A stretch of DNA of 64,000 bases from Glandiceps talaboti (taxonomy: Eukaryota; Hemichordata; Enteropneusta; Spengelidae), in NCBI RefSeq assembly GCF_964340395.1, contig NC_135556.1, forward strand, positions 6,077,501-6,141,500, read 5' to 3'. Positions 13,561 to 25,810 of this stretch are shown piece after piece. A program made the translations under genes and the position numbers. The stretch's first letter is position 1. The number at the start of each line of letters is the position of its first letter. The notes under the pieces were generated by a model. That model had not been told where the DNA came from. It saw only the letters and a list, made by a program, of their open reading frames with translations, and did no database searches.

Positions 13561-14850
13561 ATGATGCTAGTGCCATACACACTTACAAATATTATATAGC
13601 ACATTTGAGAGGAGGTGAGGTCGAATGAATACATTGAGGTTTCCAACCAGTCGCCAAATGTCCATATGTGTACGTATAATAATGCTCACCTCAATCTCGA
13701 CCATGACTCCCTAGAAATTTACATAGCATCCCCACACTGATTACACCTTTTCAAAAATATAGTAAACGCAAGATATATAGTAATTTATAAAAACAAAACA
13801 GAAAACATGCTAAACTTGTTTCTTTTAATTCTTTATGGATAGCAGTTTAGCTTATCCATCGTCAATGCAATTAGATTTGTTTATCACACAAAGCTACGCT
13901 ATTACCGTTATTTATAAGCTTTTTTATTCTTCTGAAAATTCTTTCAAAAAACTTCTAGTATAATGTTAATGTCGATATACATGTCTTCTATGACATTACA
14001 GTTGTCTTTTGGTGCTGTTAGAACAATTGATTTCATTGTGGGGATTTCCTCCACATTTTATACGTATAAGCAGTGACGTCACAGTTCATTTTATAAGTTA
14101 TCTAAGGTTTGAGTTCAGTCAATTGCAAGTGATGGTTAAGTATATGTCAGTAGAATACTGTGAGTACATTTTAAATATGCAGGAAAATTTGCCACTCAAA
14201 CTTAGCTCATGTCCCTTTAAAAGACATTGTTTATTTTATATTTCGAGATATGATGTTGAATTAATTATATACATTCCATCTAATCGGCAAATAGGAATTG
14301 TAGCAGGGGGGCCTTGATTGACAAACACGCCGACGCAATTGAAAAAATAAGCAAAAATGTAAAAGTGCTACGATATACATCCCTGTCAAAATAACAGCCA
14401 ATAAAACAATCTTCTAACTAAACGGATATCTGAAATTCAAGCAATTCTTAATCTCCATGGAAATTGAAAGAACGCGTAGTACTTTGGCAAAAAGCTATCC
14501 TCGCTGCTTTTATTTGCAAGTTCTAGATCTATTAATGTGAGGCTGGAACTAACAGAAATTCATTAAGATTTTTTCAAACATCGGGGATTTTTTTTGTATT
14601 TCTTACGCCACGCGCCTTTCTTAAAGAGATGAAATTGGATTTATTAGCAGTTGACATTTCTCCTAATCTCCTGCAGCTAACTCTCAGTGGACGCGAATTG
14701 AACCATGACAAATATATTAATGTAATTGGTGCTACATGAGCATAGTTTAAAACGGCCTAAAGATGCAAAACAAATTTCCTACGCTTTAAAACATCCGGAA
14801 TGAATTTATTATAATTCTTACCACATTTTAATTCCTCCTCAGGAACATTA
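13561..14850. other. no gene seen
   Basis: A 102-codon ORF (14009-14317) has no recognisable domain and no similarity I can name. Confidence 0.45.
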
Positions 14851-14854
14851 CAAT

Positions 14855-15019
14855 ACTACCGGAAACCTAACACTGTATATCACATTAGAATTAATGTTTA
14901 ATAATTAAACTTATCAACATCTCAGTAGTAAATACAGAACCTATCATTGAAGGCGTGAAAGTTTTCGAAATTTGGTTGGACGTGTGAAAAAGAACTTTGA
15001 GCAATCACATTGACGCCAG
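14855..15019. repeat. dispersed repeat family 1, copy 2
   Basis: Direct copy of 2339-2505 at about 80 per cent identity by eye, followed immediately by a C-run and A-rich sequence (15020-15155) made of AAC/CAA units. An A-rich tail at this boundary would fit retroposition, but copy 1 has no such tail. Confidence 0.8.
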
Positions 15020-15155
15020 CCCCCCCCCCCAAAAAAAAAAACAACAACAAAAAAACAAAAAAAAACAAAAAAAAAACCAACAACAATAACAACAACAACA
15101 ACAACAAAACAACCAACAACACAAAACAAACAAACTAACACAAACACAAAAAAAA
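15020..15155. repeat. A-rich (AAC)n low-complexity tract
   Basis: C10 followed by A-runs broken by CAAC/ACAAC units. Minus-strand Phe/Val/Cys-rich ORFs across it are artefacts. Confidence 0.95.
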
Positions 15156-15965
15156 CGACGTTTATTGTGTGACATTGTGCGTTCCCTGCACGAAAAAAAG
15201 TGTGACCATGTATAAACATTGATTAACTGCACAAAGTCTCTCATTATATTTTCAACCAATACAAATAAACAAACTCCATTAAAACAAGTTTTAAACTCAA
15301 GTATCATGGGATTTAAGAATATTTGGAAAAAAAATACAAGTGACGTGTTTAATAACGCGTAGGCAGATATCCGATAAAAAATAAATGAACTTATGTCAGT
15401 AGTTGCCTGAGGTTATACCAACACGTTGTTAGGATATTACATTACAAATATCAAATCATCAAATGTTACCGTGTTCTATGAATTTATAGTTAAATATCAT
15501 TCGAATTGATAATAACATATTCAAGGGAGCATTCTCACAAAGCATGGTTATATATGACGAGATCATACAGGCATATTACAGGAGATGGGGGAGGGGGGTG
15601 TATGCTAGCATCGTCAAGCTGTGCATATAAGACTGAATTACCAAGATTGTAAGCACCGGGCTATCACGCTTTCATCACTGTGTCAGATCTGTTTCAAAAC
15701 ATGGAATAGCTGGCAACAATAGAAGTGTGCAGATATAAGTCTTTTTACGGTTATGGAGACATATAATCGCAGCAAGGCATCAACTTTGATTGAGAAGTAT
15801 TTACACTGTATCCCAAGGTAACGGAAACATATAGATATGTGTGTAACGTACGTGTATATGATACACTTTTTAGTATATAAGGACATCACATTTGGAATTG
15901 AACAGATTCTGATTCTAAGATGATACCATTAACTCGATATAAATTTAACATGTACATAGGATGGT

Positions 15966-16186
<221 letters not shown>

Positions 16187-16987
16187 CCCACCTACCCACG
16201 CTTACTCGCTTTATTTTTTGTGAATTTCTGATATCTATTTGGGAAGTTCGGCGTTTTTCGGAAGGATATGAATCAGGCATTTTAAGGTTTACAGTGGAAA
16301 TGAGGCCCCGAATGGCACCATTTTATGCTTTTAATTCAAAATGGGATAGGTTTTTTGTTACAGAAACCCTTGTGAATTGAATGCAGTTTTTAAACATACA
16401 ACAGTGAACTTGTTCAAAGAAGTAGACAAACTGTATTATTACAGTACATGTATCACTATACGACACTGTCGTAATAAGTTGTGGTACTAAATTAACAGTC
16501 GTGTACAAGGGCAGGGTATGGCAATATTCATATGTGAGAGTATGTCGGCAAATAAAATGATAGTGTAGTTGGTTGGCAGGTTACGTTGACACTCAAACTG
16601 GTAAAGTACAGAACTGAAAGGGAACGCAGACAATCGAGCAAATACATTAATTTAAAAACAAACTTTAAAAATAAAATTCATTGTGTGACGATGTGTGTTC
16701 GTTTTTCAGTTATATAAAAAGTTCATTTTTTTAAATATCCAAAATGAAAATTGTATTCATGTCAATACAATTCAAATCAATTGAATTTCTCCAGTCGCAC
16801 TGCGAAGCGAACTCCTTTACTAAATTAAGTGCTGCATTAAATACTAAAAATGTAAAGATGACACTGTTGTCGTGACAGTCATAGTCGCCACTTTGCTGTG
16901 TCCTTGTGTGAAAATTGTCAATATATAAGAGTATATACGTGATCAACACAAAACAAACTGCAATATACACATATACATCGCTCAAAG

Positions 16988-17172
16988 CAATCTGATTAAA
17001 ATCCGATGTGGTGAAAGCGGCTAGATGTCTTTATTTACCTCTATTTCCATCTTTCTTTTTGGCGTTTATTTTGTTCCGGGTGATCGCCGCCTTCAACCGG
17101 AACAAAGCAAACGACACAAAGGGATGGAAATGGAGGTAAATAAAGACACCGAGCCGTATTTTAATCAGATTG
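16988..17172. mobile_element. 185-bp foldback element
   Basis: Near-symmetrical palindrome. CAATCTGATTAAAAT at 16988-17002 is the exact reverse complement of 17158-17172. GTCTTTATTTACCTCTATTT at 17027 pairs with 17124-17147 at 23 of 24 positions, and the inner GTTTATTTTGTTCCGG pairs with CCGGAACAAAGCAAAC. The loop is only about 12 nt. The 66-codon ORF across it is a by-product. Confidence 0.88.
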
Positions 17173-19458
17173 GGTTCAAATTAATATGTTTTTCGCATTG
17201 TTTATTGCGTCTTAGTAGCATGTAGCTCTTGTGAGTAGGAACATAACTGTATTTGAATATTCAGAGATACTATTCAATGTAATAATCGATTATATGCATT
17301 ATTGTCGATATTGCAGCAAGTTTAACATGACAACACGTTGATAGTTGTCACGGTATTATTTCGAGCTAGTGAATTATCATGCAAGAGTAGGGTCGTCGTA
17401 CTTTCACTATGTTTCCCTGTGGTACAACTTGTCACCAACATTTAAGCTGCAGACAGTCGAGTTGTCCCGACAGATAACCGTGTGTTTTACGCACTTTTAA
17501 AGTTCAGCTTAGGGTAAGTAGGTAGTAGGTAGGTAGGTATTGTTTACTAAGTATGGAATTAATGCTGTGATGTATATGGCTCCATACCAAACGAATAGGT
17601 GCATATGCCAGGTAAATATTGTTTACATTTGCAAGGACTGGTAAACATAGTGGTCAGCAAATCAACGGACCATCACAATGCACAAATGAAACACTATACT
17701 AATACTACTAATTAGATAGCTGATTATTCTACGCGCCTCACGACAATACCATTCGTATTTAGTTTTTTTTTAAACAATTACATACAAGATGGGAAGGTAC
17801 TTTTAGTAGTGATTATTTATACGTTTACTATATTCACCATCTCTTTAGTTCTGATCCAAAAACTCCATCATTTTCTCAGCTATAAACGAAAATAGAAACG
17901 GGGGCTAAAACGATACAAATGGCTGGAATGGTGAGTGCTTCTGTGGAAGGAATGTGAATAAGTTCATGAAAGGCCCCCGTTCATGGTGCGAATGTAGTCA
18001 AAGATTTAAGCCGTTTGTGTGCCGAATCTCTAATAACAAGGGAAATGGAACGAAATTGGTACAATATCACTTTTATACACAGAACAAAAGACAGTTTGAT
18101 AAATGATGGTATATTTCCAAAAGACCAATCGAAATTACACTTGAACAACGAACCTTGTCGTTTCGTCACTAAAATTACATTATTAATTGGCATGGTTTGT
18201 TTTTTCTTCCAAACTGGAAACATCGTATAAGTCGTTAATATATGTTTTAGGGGATATTATAGTTTCAGCAGGTGTATGTTACCAACCGGAGAAGTCGTGC
18301 ACGGCAAGTTAATCTTAAAAGGTGGCCAACGATGTTGAATTTTAGAGCAAGAAAAAGGTGTCTTACCTCGGAGCTGTGTCGTGACGTCTTGTAACGCACC
18401 CCCGGGGAACAACCTTGACTGTAGGTTCGTGCTTGGGTTGGTATCTAGACACTAATAAATCTGTCAAAATCTCCTCTTTACTTCCTCAAATGGTGTTCGG
18501 AGTGGATCATGTGAATCTTGGTGGAAAAGAATCCAACTGTGGAAAAAAGACAACAGCTACATCAGCTGACAACATAAGGCTTAGACTGGGTGTAATTGAA
18601 GAAATCGAAAGAACACATCCATATTTAATGATTTATTCATTTTTTACGCATATGTTTATGTACATGAATATTAATATGACTAATTTACATACGCATTTAT
18701 GTACATAAATGTAACCCATCAAAACTATTTTTGGTCGATACTCGAGGAATGTTTTTTGGGGGCTATACCATTGTAGTCAGGTGAGAACATTAATTGAGTC
18801 AGATAGCTTATGCCAAACGACATGTCCAAAGAAATGGTTCACCGTGACTTCAGTAATTAGAACTCAAGCGAATATTGCCTTTACATCCCTCACCACTTGC
18901 AGTTCTTGTACTTCTAAATTTCATTTTCCTCGTACTTTCCTTTGTACTCAACCCCCATGTCAGGGAAAGATTTGTGATTTTGACAGATAGTTTTTACCCG
19001 TGAGTGCAAAGCTATGTTCGATGTTGTCACCGTATGAGTAAAGGTGTAGCATTGACTACACTGCATGACATATTGCACAATTTGTCACTGTTTGTAGTGC
19101 ACTTACATTCAAAAGGTGCCATCTCAGAAACCTTGTGACTCCGTCTAAAGCCTCTAATCGTTGCGCAAGCTATCATTCTCGCGACAGCAGATTATTTTAT
19201 GAACTTGTTAGAATTGTAAATATTGCGTCTAGTACCAGTAGTAGGTATATACATTACATGCTTTGTTTCAACCCAATACACAGAGGAGTATCAAGTCATC
19301 AATATAAAAGATAAAGAATTTCGACCGCAGACGGCTTTCATTTACTCTAAATTAATAATTCATAATTATATCCATATAGGTCGTATTCATGTGTAAACAT
19401 CATAACCGCAGACTCCCAAGGGATATAAGTATATATGAATATTAATAAATATCAGTAA
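17173..19458. other. no confirmed gene; short (GTAG)n at 17515-17540
   Basis: Apart from a weak minus-strand exon-like segment near 18464-18536 (see findings) and a 97-codon ORF at 18415-18708 with no known domain, nothing is supportable. Confidence 0.4.
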
Positions 19459-19460
19459 AT

Positions 19461-19641
19461 TAATCAGTCACTCAGTCACTCAGTCACTCACACTCACTCA
19501 GTCACTCAGTCAGTCAGTCAGTCAGTCAGTCAGTCACTCACTCACTCACTCACTCACTCACTCACTCACTCACTCACTCACTCACTCACTCACTCACTCA
19601 CTCACTCACTCACTCACTCACTCACTCACTCACTCACACAC

Positions 19642-19729
<88 letters not shown>
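19461..19729. repeat. compound (CAGT)-(CACT)n-(CAAT)n tetranucleotide array
   Basis: CAGT/CACT alternation, pure CAGT, about 110 bp of pure CACT, a short CA link, then about 86 bp of CAAT. All units are of the form CANT. Confidence 0.98.
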
Positions 19730-20411
19730 CGATGTGATTATCATTTGGTAATATCTATCACATTGGTCTCAGCAAAAATCAATCATGCGTGGTAAAGCAT
19801 TTTCTGAATGAACTGGGTACTGGGTTCATCATAGACTGTAAGATTCGTCGTGTTGTTCAGCCCTATGCTTCTTAACCACGGCTGTACTAATCTACCCAAT
19901 TTCCCACATAAGCAACCAGACTGGATTGCAGCCAATCAAACTGACCATGATGTTGAGACATAATAGTACAGACGTGTGTGCAGGCTGATAGCGTGGTACG
20001 AACAGACTAGGTTCATCTTAGATCTAAGAGTTTTAACAAGTGCAGACGTGTCTAGGCAACATCTCTACAAACATCTCATTATTCATTCCTCCGGCTCAAG
20101 TCTTATCACGACAGATGTTTCCGAGTCGAATTTCATGGCGGTGGTGACGAGCACCAAAAGTTTGTATAATAAGGTCACCTGTTCCTCGTACTATAATAAC
20201 GGGACATTCTAAAAGTTTCATGAAACCAGGATGCCATCTGGAAGTGTACACTTTTCACTTGTGGGAGGGCGGAGGCTTCTCAGGGGGGGGGGGGGGAGGG
20301 CATCAAATTTTCCCAACGAAAAATAGGTGGGAGTCGACAAAATTAATGTTTTACAACAAAAGTCAGCTCTTTTGTAACCATAAATTTTACTGGAAATAAA
20401 AGTGATTCTAT

Positions 20412-20520
20412 CTCTTCTAATTATGGGTGGAAAGATCCATGCTAATCCAGGACCTCGCAAACATCCGTGTGGTGTGTGTCAAAAGGCAGTCTGAAGTAGT
20501 AATCAATTTGTCTTGCAATG
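20412..20520 (+). pseudogene. LINE ORF remnant with NPGP motif and zinc-knuckle-like start
   Basis: Frame from 20412 reads SLLIMGGKIHANPGPRKHPC then GVCQKAV and a stop. The order hydrophobic stretch - G(D/K)I(H)xNPGP - PCxxCxKxV is, from family knowledge, found in non-LTR retrotransposon ORFs of marine invertebrates, where the DxExNPGP part acts as a 2A-like ribosome-skipping signal. Here the motif is degenerate (KIHANPGP) and the frame is broken, so it is a fossil. It probably belongs with the LINE tail downstream. Confidence 0.6.
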
Positions 20521-20640
20521 ATCGACGTGTCATATTTGGTTTACCGCAAGTGTGTCGAGCATATCACAACATCAGAATACACGAGGCTCAGAATACACGT
20601 CAAAAAGCTAGTTGGTTTGATAAAGCGTACCTGCAAGTAT

Positions 20641-21290
20641 TTCCATGACAGTTACTAGTTCTTGTATCATTAATTTATATAAATCGCTTGTACGGAGTCA
20701 ACTAGAGTATCGTCCATAAGTTTGGTCACCCCATCAGAAGTATTTAATCACTAAAATTGAAAGAGTCCAGCATAAATTTCTCAACTACCTTTATTTTGGA
20801 AAATCGTCCCACTACATGGTAAAAGGAGTAAGCCTTGCATTGATTACAGTAAATCTTTGTCAGTATTTTAATTATTCAAAGTCTTCAATCTCGTAGGAAA
20901 TTGCTGGATGCAATCTTTTTATATGAATGTGGTTCTTTTAACTCAATGTATATTTTTGTCAATGTCTCCGTTCCCACTACACTTTTAAAGTGGCTTGTTT
21001 TAATTCTACTCAAAGGAAAAACTCGTTTTTACCCAGGACCTTCCGTTTTATCAATACCTTGCAAAACGCTGACATATTTTCCAGTCTCAGTAATTTCAGA
21101 AAAAAAGTGTCCTAAATGAAAGTTGATTGTTGAATTTAACAGAGTTTCGGTAATATTATCTTTTTCTATGTTTTTATTTTTTTATTAGTTTTGTAAATAT
21201 TGAATGCATTTTAGTCTTGTCCAATTTCTGAGTGTCTGTAAATGGGGTAATCCTGTAGATGTCTCAACTAACTAACTAAATAAATGAAAC
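20641..21290 (+). pseudogene. LINE reverse-transcriptase C-terminal end and 3' tail (Jockey/CR1-like group)
   Basis: Broken frames read LYKSLVRSQLEYRP, WSPHQKYL, KIERVQHKFLNYL and RRKLLDAIFLYE in the right order for the C-terminal part of a Jockey/CR1-type ORF2. These are followed by a terminal UTR with GGGGTAATCCTGTAGATGTC and a short AACTAACTAAATAAATG tail. Several stops and frameshifts show that it is dead. Confidence 0.75.
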
Positions 21291-21428
21291 AAGTCGCAAC
21301 TCTGTCAATTCTTACATAAAACCTGACTACAAGGATTTGTAGGTAAAGATTCACCGTCTCTGTCATTATGTGATTCACTTTCACTTTCACTGTCACTACA
21401 ACTATTCCAATGACATTTAAAGTGTTTG

Positions 21429-21725
<297 letters not shown>

Positions 21726-22020
21726 CACTGCGTTCAAAGGTTGCAACAGTCCTGAGAATCTGGCTAGGTCATCCCCACTCAGGCGTCTTAATTTTCGAAT
21801 TCGGGATATCACAGAACAATTGCAAAGCTTTATCTTCAAGTTTTCTTTTATTTAGCTTGTGTGTGGGGATACGAAGATCTCTCTCAGATTACATCGTGTA
21901 TTTGGAATCCGTGTTGTGTTAGTTTTATAGCATTATCATGTCCGTGCCGTGGGGTTAGTTATAGAGTTACGGGTGGGTTATAGTTATAGCCGGGAGTTAC
22001 AGAATAGTCCATTCAACAGA

Positions 22021-22064
22021 AGTGGTATAGCTAGCACCGATAATACCCCCCCCCCTCCCCTAAG
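22021..22064. repeat. C-tract
   Basis: A run of 12 C bases broken by T, just upstream of the putative TBC1D19 first exon; it may be part of, or next to, the promoter. Confidence 0.6.
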
Positions 22065-22104
22065 TCATTACACATGTGTCCCTAGTTGCCTAGTGATACA
22101 TATC

Positions 22105-22176
22105 ACCTTCTGCGCGCGCAGCTTGAAATTTCAAAATGGCGGAATACTGAAACACAACATTATCGGTCAGGACCAG
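22105..22176 (+). other. possible non-coding first exon of TBC1D19
   Basis: The first coding exon has its own acceptor (AG at 25665-25666) upstream of the start codon, so an upstream 5' UTR exon must exist. A good candidate ends at 22176 with CAG followed by GTACGT. It lies in a small CpG-richer patch (GCGCGCGC at 22112-22119) and contains AAAATGGCGG, a context typical of animal first exons. The ATG here would open only a four-codon upstream ORF (Met-Ala-Glu-Tyr-stop). The left edge is a guess. RNA evidence would be needed to confirm it. Confidence 0.35.
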
Positions 22177-23458
22177 GTACGTAGAGTACTAAACTAAGCA
22201 TGTTTTTACACAAACTGAGCGTTTCCGAATGTAACAGCAGCAGTTCTTAACACTAGATAACACTATTGGACATAAATACGAATTCTATTCTATTCAAATG
22301 CTTATGATGCAACTCGCCCATTCATTATTGGGCTCGGAAATCTCGGTATTACTAAATCACTGAACACAGATCGAGTGACTGTATGGAGGTTCGATGGGGA
22401 ATACCTGTCAATTTTGTTCCCCGTAACCGCATACATCTTTAACGTGGCGTGTGTTCATCGATTACCGTTACGAGTTTTAATAAGCGAATACTTGTAAATC
22501 TCCGTGGTGGACGCATGATGCATGCCTGGATCACGTTACGTACATGTAACTGGTAAATGTCACTGGGTCATCAGTGCAGCTGTGGATAGAGTTCTAGTTC
22601 AAGTTCTGTTAACCCCTTCCCAGATTCCGTACATCACTATGTTCTCTAGCGTATTTCAAAGTCAATTATATTCTGGAAAGTATTATAGGATGTTGAAGAG
22701 AGTACACTATAAGGTGGTTTATTCAAACTTGGCAATCATATTATTACTAATTATTAATTTCGACCTTTCGCAATTTCAAACTCTTTGTGTAAAACTCCAG
22801 TCAAGAGAGAAAAATCCATTGAAATTTTGTTTTTAATTAACAGTTGGGCATATGCATAATTTCAGAACAGATATTACACCTATAGCTAATTAGACTCTGA
22901 ACAGACGTCAACTATTGTGAATAAAAAAGGAGATACTTAATCACATACATACATTGTAGTAGTTACAATTACATATTTCATAACTTAGTATTAGCATGGA
23001 TGTATTAGGAATGACATTGTGCTAAGAATCAAGGATACTACAACCCCTTCATTCATGCATCCATATTAACCATAGTCTAGAGTTCTAAACTGGTACAGTA
23101 TTACGTATTAAAAACTTCATTACTAATACCAGTCTAGTCAAGATGGTTAAAACAGGTGTTGAATTGTGGTGCTCCCCTGTAGTGAACGACACGCAAAGGG
23201 TGCATGTCAGTAGTAATCCATCACAAACTGACAGGCTGTCTTCATCATTTTTCATTTAATATTCATTTGATACAAAAATGTTTTTTTTTTAACTTTCTCG
23301 GACTGCACTGATATACAAATATCCAACCAGGACTCCACCTCCAGTCTGTTTAAACTAAAATCATGTGAGGACGCGATGACATCATTGTGTTTATATGAAC
23401 ACGGTTGGGGAGCACAGATATATGTGTTTGAATATGCGTTATGACATACAATGTATAG

Positions 23459-23620
23459 TGTAGTGAATATTAAAGATTGGCAACTTTTGCAGAATTCTTT
23501 CCTTTTTTTTTTTTTTTTGAGGCTGACTGCTAATCCAAACCATATATGATGTACATGACTTGTAGTGAATATTGAAGGTTGCAATTTTTGCAGAATTCTT
23601 TTTTTTTTTTGAGACTCACT
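23459..23620. repeat. local direct duplication with T-runs
   Basis: TGTAGTGAATATTAAAGATT at 23459 recurs as TGTAGTGAATATTGAAGGTT near 23563. Both are followed by TTTTGCAGAATTCTTT, a T-run and GAGACTCACTG / GAGGCTGACTG. Confidence 0.85.
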
Positions 23621-23623
23621 GTT

Positions 23624-23995
23624 AAGGCCTAGAAAAAAAATTGTTTACTTCCGGTTACCCAACCCCCACCTAGTTTTTCACTGCCGCCCCTGAACTTTTT
23701 TTTACATATTTGAGAAAAAAATAATAAAATCGTAAAAATTGTGAAGTCTCACCAGAAATGGTGGATGCGGAAACTGACATCAACTAAAACAGACAATATA
23801 AAACTGCTCTTCCAATCTGAAATGGCTGTACATCTGATAGGAAGAAATAAATAACAGAGAGACCAATGGAAAACCTGAAGTAGACACTCACACATGAAAA
23901 AAAAACATATTACCATAAAATGAAAAAATCTGTCTACCCCACCTATTCTAAAATTGAGTGTAATCGAAACCACACAATTTTTTTACTAGGCCTAA
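23624..23995 (+). mobile_element. 370-bp MITE family B, copy 3 (best ends)
   Basis: The terminal inverted repeats AGGCCTAGAAAAAAAATTGT (23625-23644) and, reverse-complemented, 23974-23993 match at 19 of 20 positions. The interior matches copies 1 and 2 (CTTCCGGTTACCCAACCCCC, GGCTGTACATCTGATAGGAA, CTACCCCACCTATTCTAAAA). No ORF of its own. The TAA-like bases just outside the ends are compatible with a short target duplication but not conclusive. Confidence 0.88.
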
Positions 23996-24678
23996 TCAAA
24001 ACTGATAAAGTATTAGTGCATACACGTACAGACTCATTTTCATCAAGCATTCTGTAAGGATGATGAGTAGCATACAGCGGTCCTTTTGAAATATATAGAG
24101 CAGGGTTCAGCCAAACTTGAGAGTAGTCCTGACTGCTAATTAGTATTCATCATAATTTGCATAATTAATATTCTTGACTATTATAGATTATTCCTCTAGA
24201 CTAGGTCTAATAGGAGTTTGTAGAAATCGTCTAAAAATATTACTTCAGGAGATTTGCATGCAGACAGGGTATTGTATCTAGATAGGTAACAATGTTCAAA
24301 TATTGATAAATTTGTATGTAGAATACAAATTAATTTTTGCAACATGTAAATTGATATGATTAGAATTCATGACTTATTTCCTTCAAGAAGTTTTGTAATG
24401 CTTCTTTGAATTCAAATAGTATATTTCTAGTCTGCAGTCATTGATAACCATTGCTAGTCATGAAATAATTCATCATTAATTTCCTGTATGAGAGTTTTTC
24501 TTAATTCACCACTTTACAGGGTGTCCAAAGCTGTCAGTTATACTAGCAACACTGGAAGTTGTAGAGAGTGACCTGCTTTCATAATTACATGTGAATCCAT
24601 GGACACCAGTCTCATCTTTTAATAGATCACTGTCAAAAAAATGTGAACACTCAATATGTCACAATCTGACTATTTTTA

Positions 24679-24985
24679 GATATTATTCCCCAATATTTTT
24701 CTTCGTTCAGCCAAGAGAAATATGAGATACCTAAGGGGCCTTTCTCACTGATTCGCTAGACAAGTAGTGACAACTCTTAGGTTAGTGTTTTCCAGCTGAA
24801 TGAAGAAAAATATTAGAGAATAACATAATTATACCAGTGCCAGTAATATCAATGAAAAATCAGGGAAAGTAATGGTAATTTTGAACGTTTTGACTCATAT
24901 TTTGAACACAGCAGAACCAATGATGAAGACACACACTCTGTCATGATATAAATGTGTGTTGTCGTGATGTAGAATGACCAGAGTA
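24679..24985. mobile_element. palindromic MITE family A, copy 2
   Basis: The arms at 24683-24711 and 24795-24823 match as inverted repeats at 26 of 29 positions. Homology to copy 1 continues about 160 bp beyond the right arm to 24985, so the palindrome is one end or module of a ~300-bp element. Confidence 0.85.
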
Positions 24986-25666
24986 TATATTCCATATTTT
25001 TTTGTTCAACCTGGCTTGATTTAGTACAATTTGATAATTACGCCAGATATATTGAAGAACAAAACATCTACATTCCAAAGTTGTGAGCAGTTTGGTGGTG
25101 GGGTGGGAGGTGGGGGATGGGGGATGAATTCATAATAATTTATTCATACGATCAAGGAACAGCCACAGTGACGAGATTAATAACCTTACTCCCAAGGGGT
25201 ATTTGTACATTCAAATTGTAAATACTAGTTAGAATAAAATGGTATTAAAAATATGAGAGAGTGATTACACCTATTTCTTTAATTTCATTTTGATACATTA
25301 AATGATTAATTTTCATCAGGAATTCATTGTGACTGGCTGGTGACAAAAATGGAAAAAAAGGGAAAGAAAATAGGTTTATACAATGTAGTAAAAGTGTTGA
25401 CCTAAACTACAGTAAAGACATGTAAGTTGTGATAACAGTAATTATTATAGAAGCTTTGAAACAATTCCTTGCTAGAAACAATCCCCATGCACATCATGAT
25501 TACCGCAATTATCATAGGAGATGTAGAACACATACATGTGGTAATTTAGAACAAGGCAAGCTAGAAACAGTGTGCTGACAGCAATCCGAGACAACTACAT
25601 GTACCATCATTACCTTACAGGTATCCCAATAATGATAATTATAACATGTATGTTATTTATTCCTAG

Positions 25667-25810
25667 GGAGTGATACATGTCAAGCACATGCTAACAGAGT
25701 CTAAAATGTCAGCACAAGATCCAAATGAACATTTATCTGTGCTTATTGCACACATCGTTAAAGAGTTACGAGGAACTGTACTGCATTCACAACTTAAAAG
25801 AGCTGCGCAG
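25667..25810 (+). CDS. TBC1D19: TBC1D19 coding exon 1 (with 21 nt of 5' UTR)
   Basis: The acceptor TCCTAG ends at 25666 and the donor CAG/GTATGT follows 25810. Coding starts at the ATG at 25688, giving residues 1-41, phase 0 at the end. I chose this ATG because the protein then begins MLTE, like vertebrate MLQE. A second in-frame ATG at 25706 (MSAQDP) could also initiate. The conserved core reads LSVLIAHIVKEL, corresponding to LSLIIAQIVQKL in vertebrates. Confidence 0.9.

Larger units (their letters stand above)
22177..25666 (+). other. putative TBC1D19 5' UTR intron
   Basis: It lies between the proposed non-coding exon and the first coding exon. It holds a local duplication (23459-23620), MITE family B copy 3 and MITE family A copy 2. 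No other coding sequence is seen. Confidence 0.35.

Noticed and set aside
17025-17225. 66-codon ORF
   Set aside because: It lies within the two arms of a foldback element and is therefore structural coincidence.
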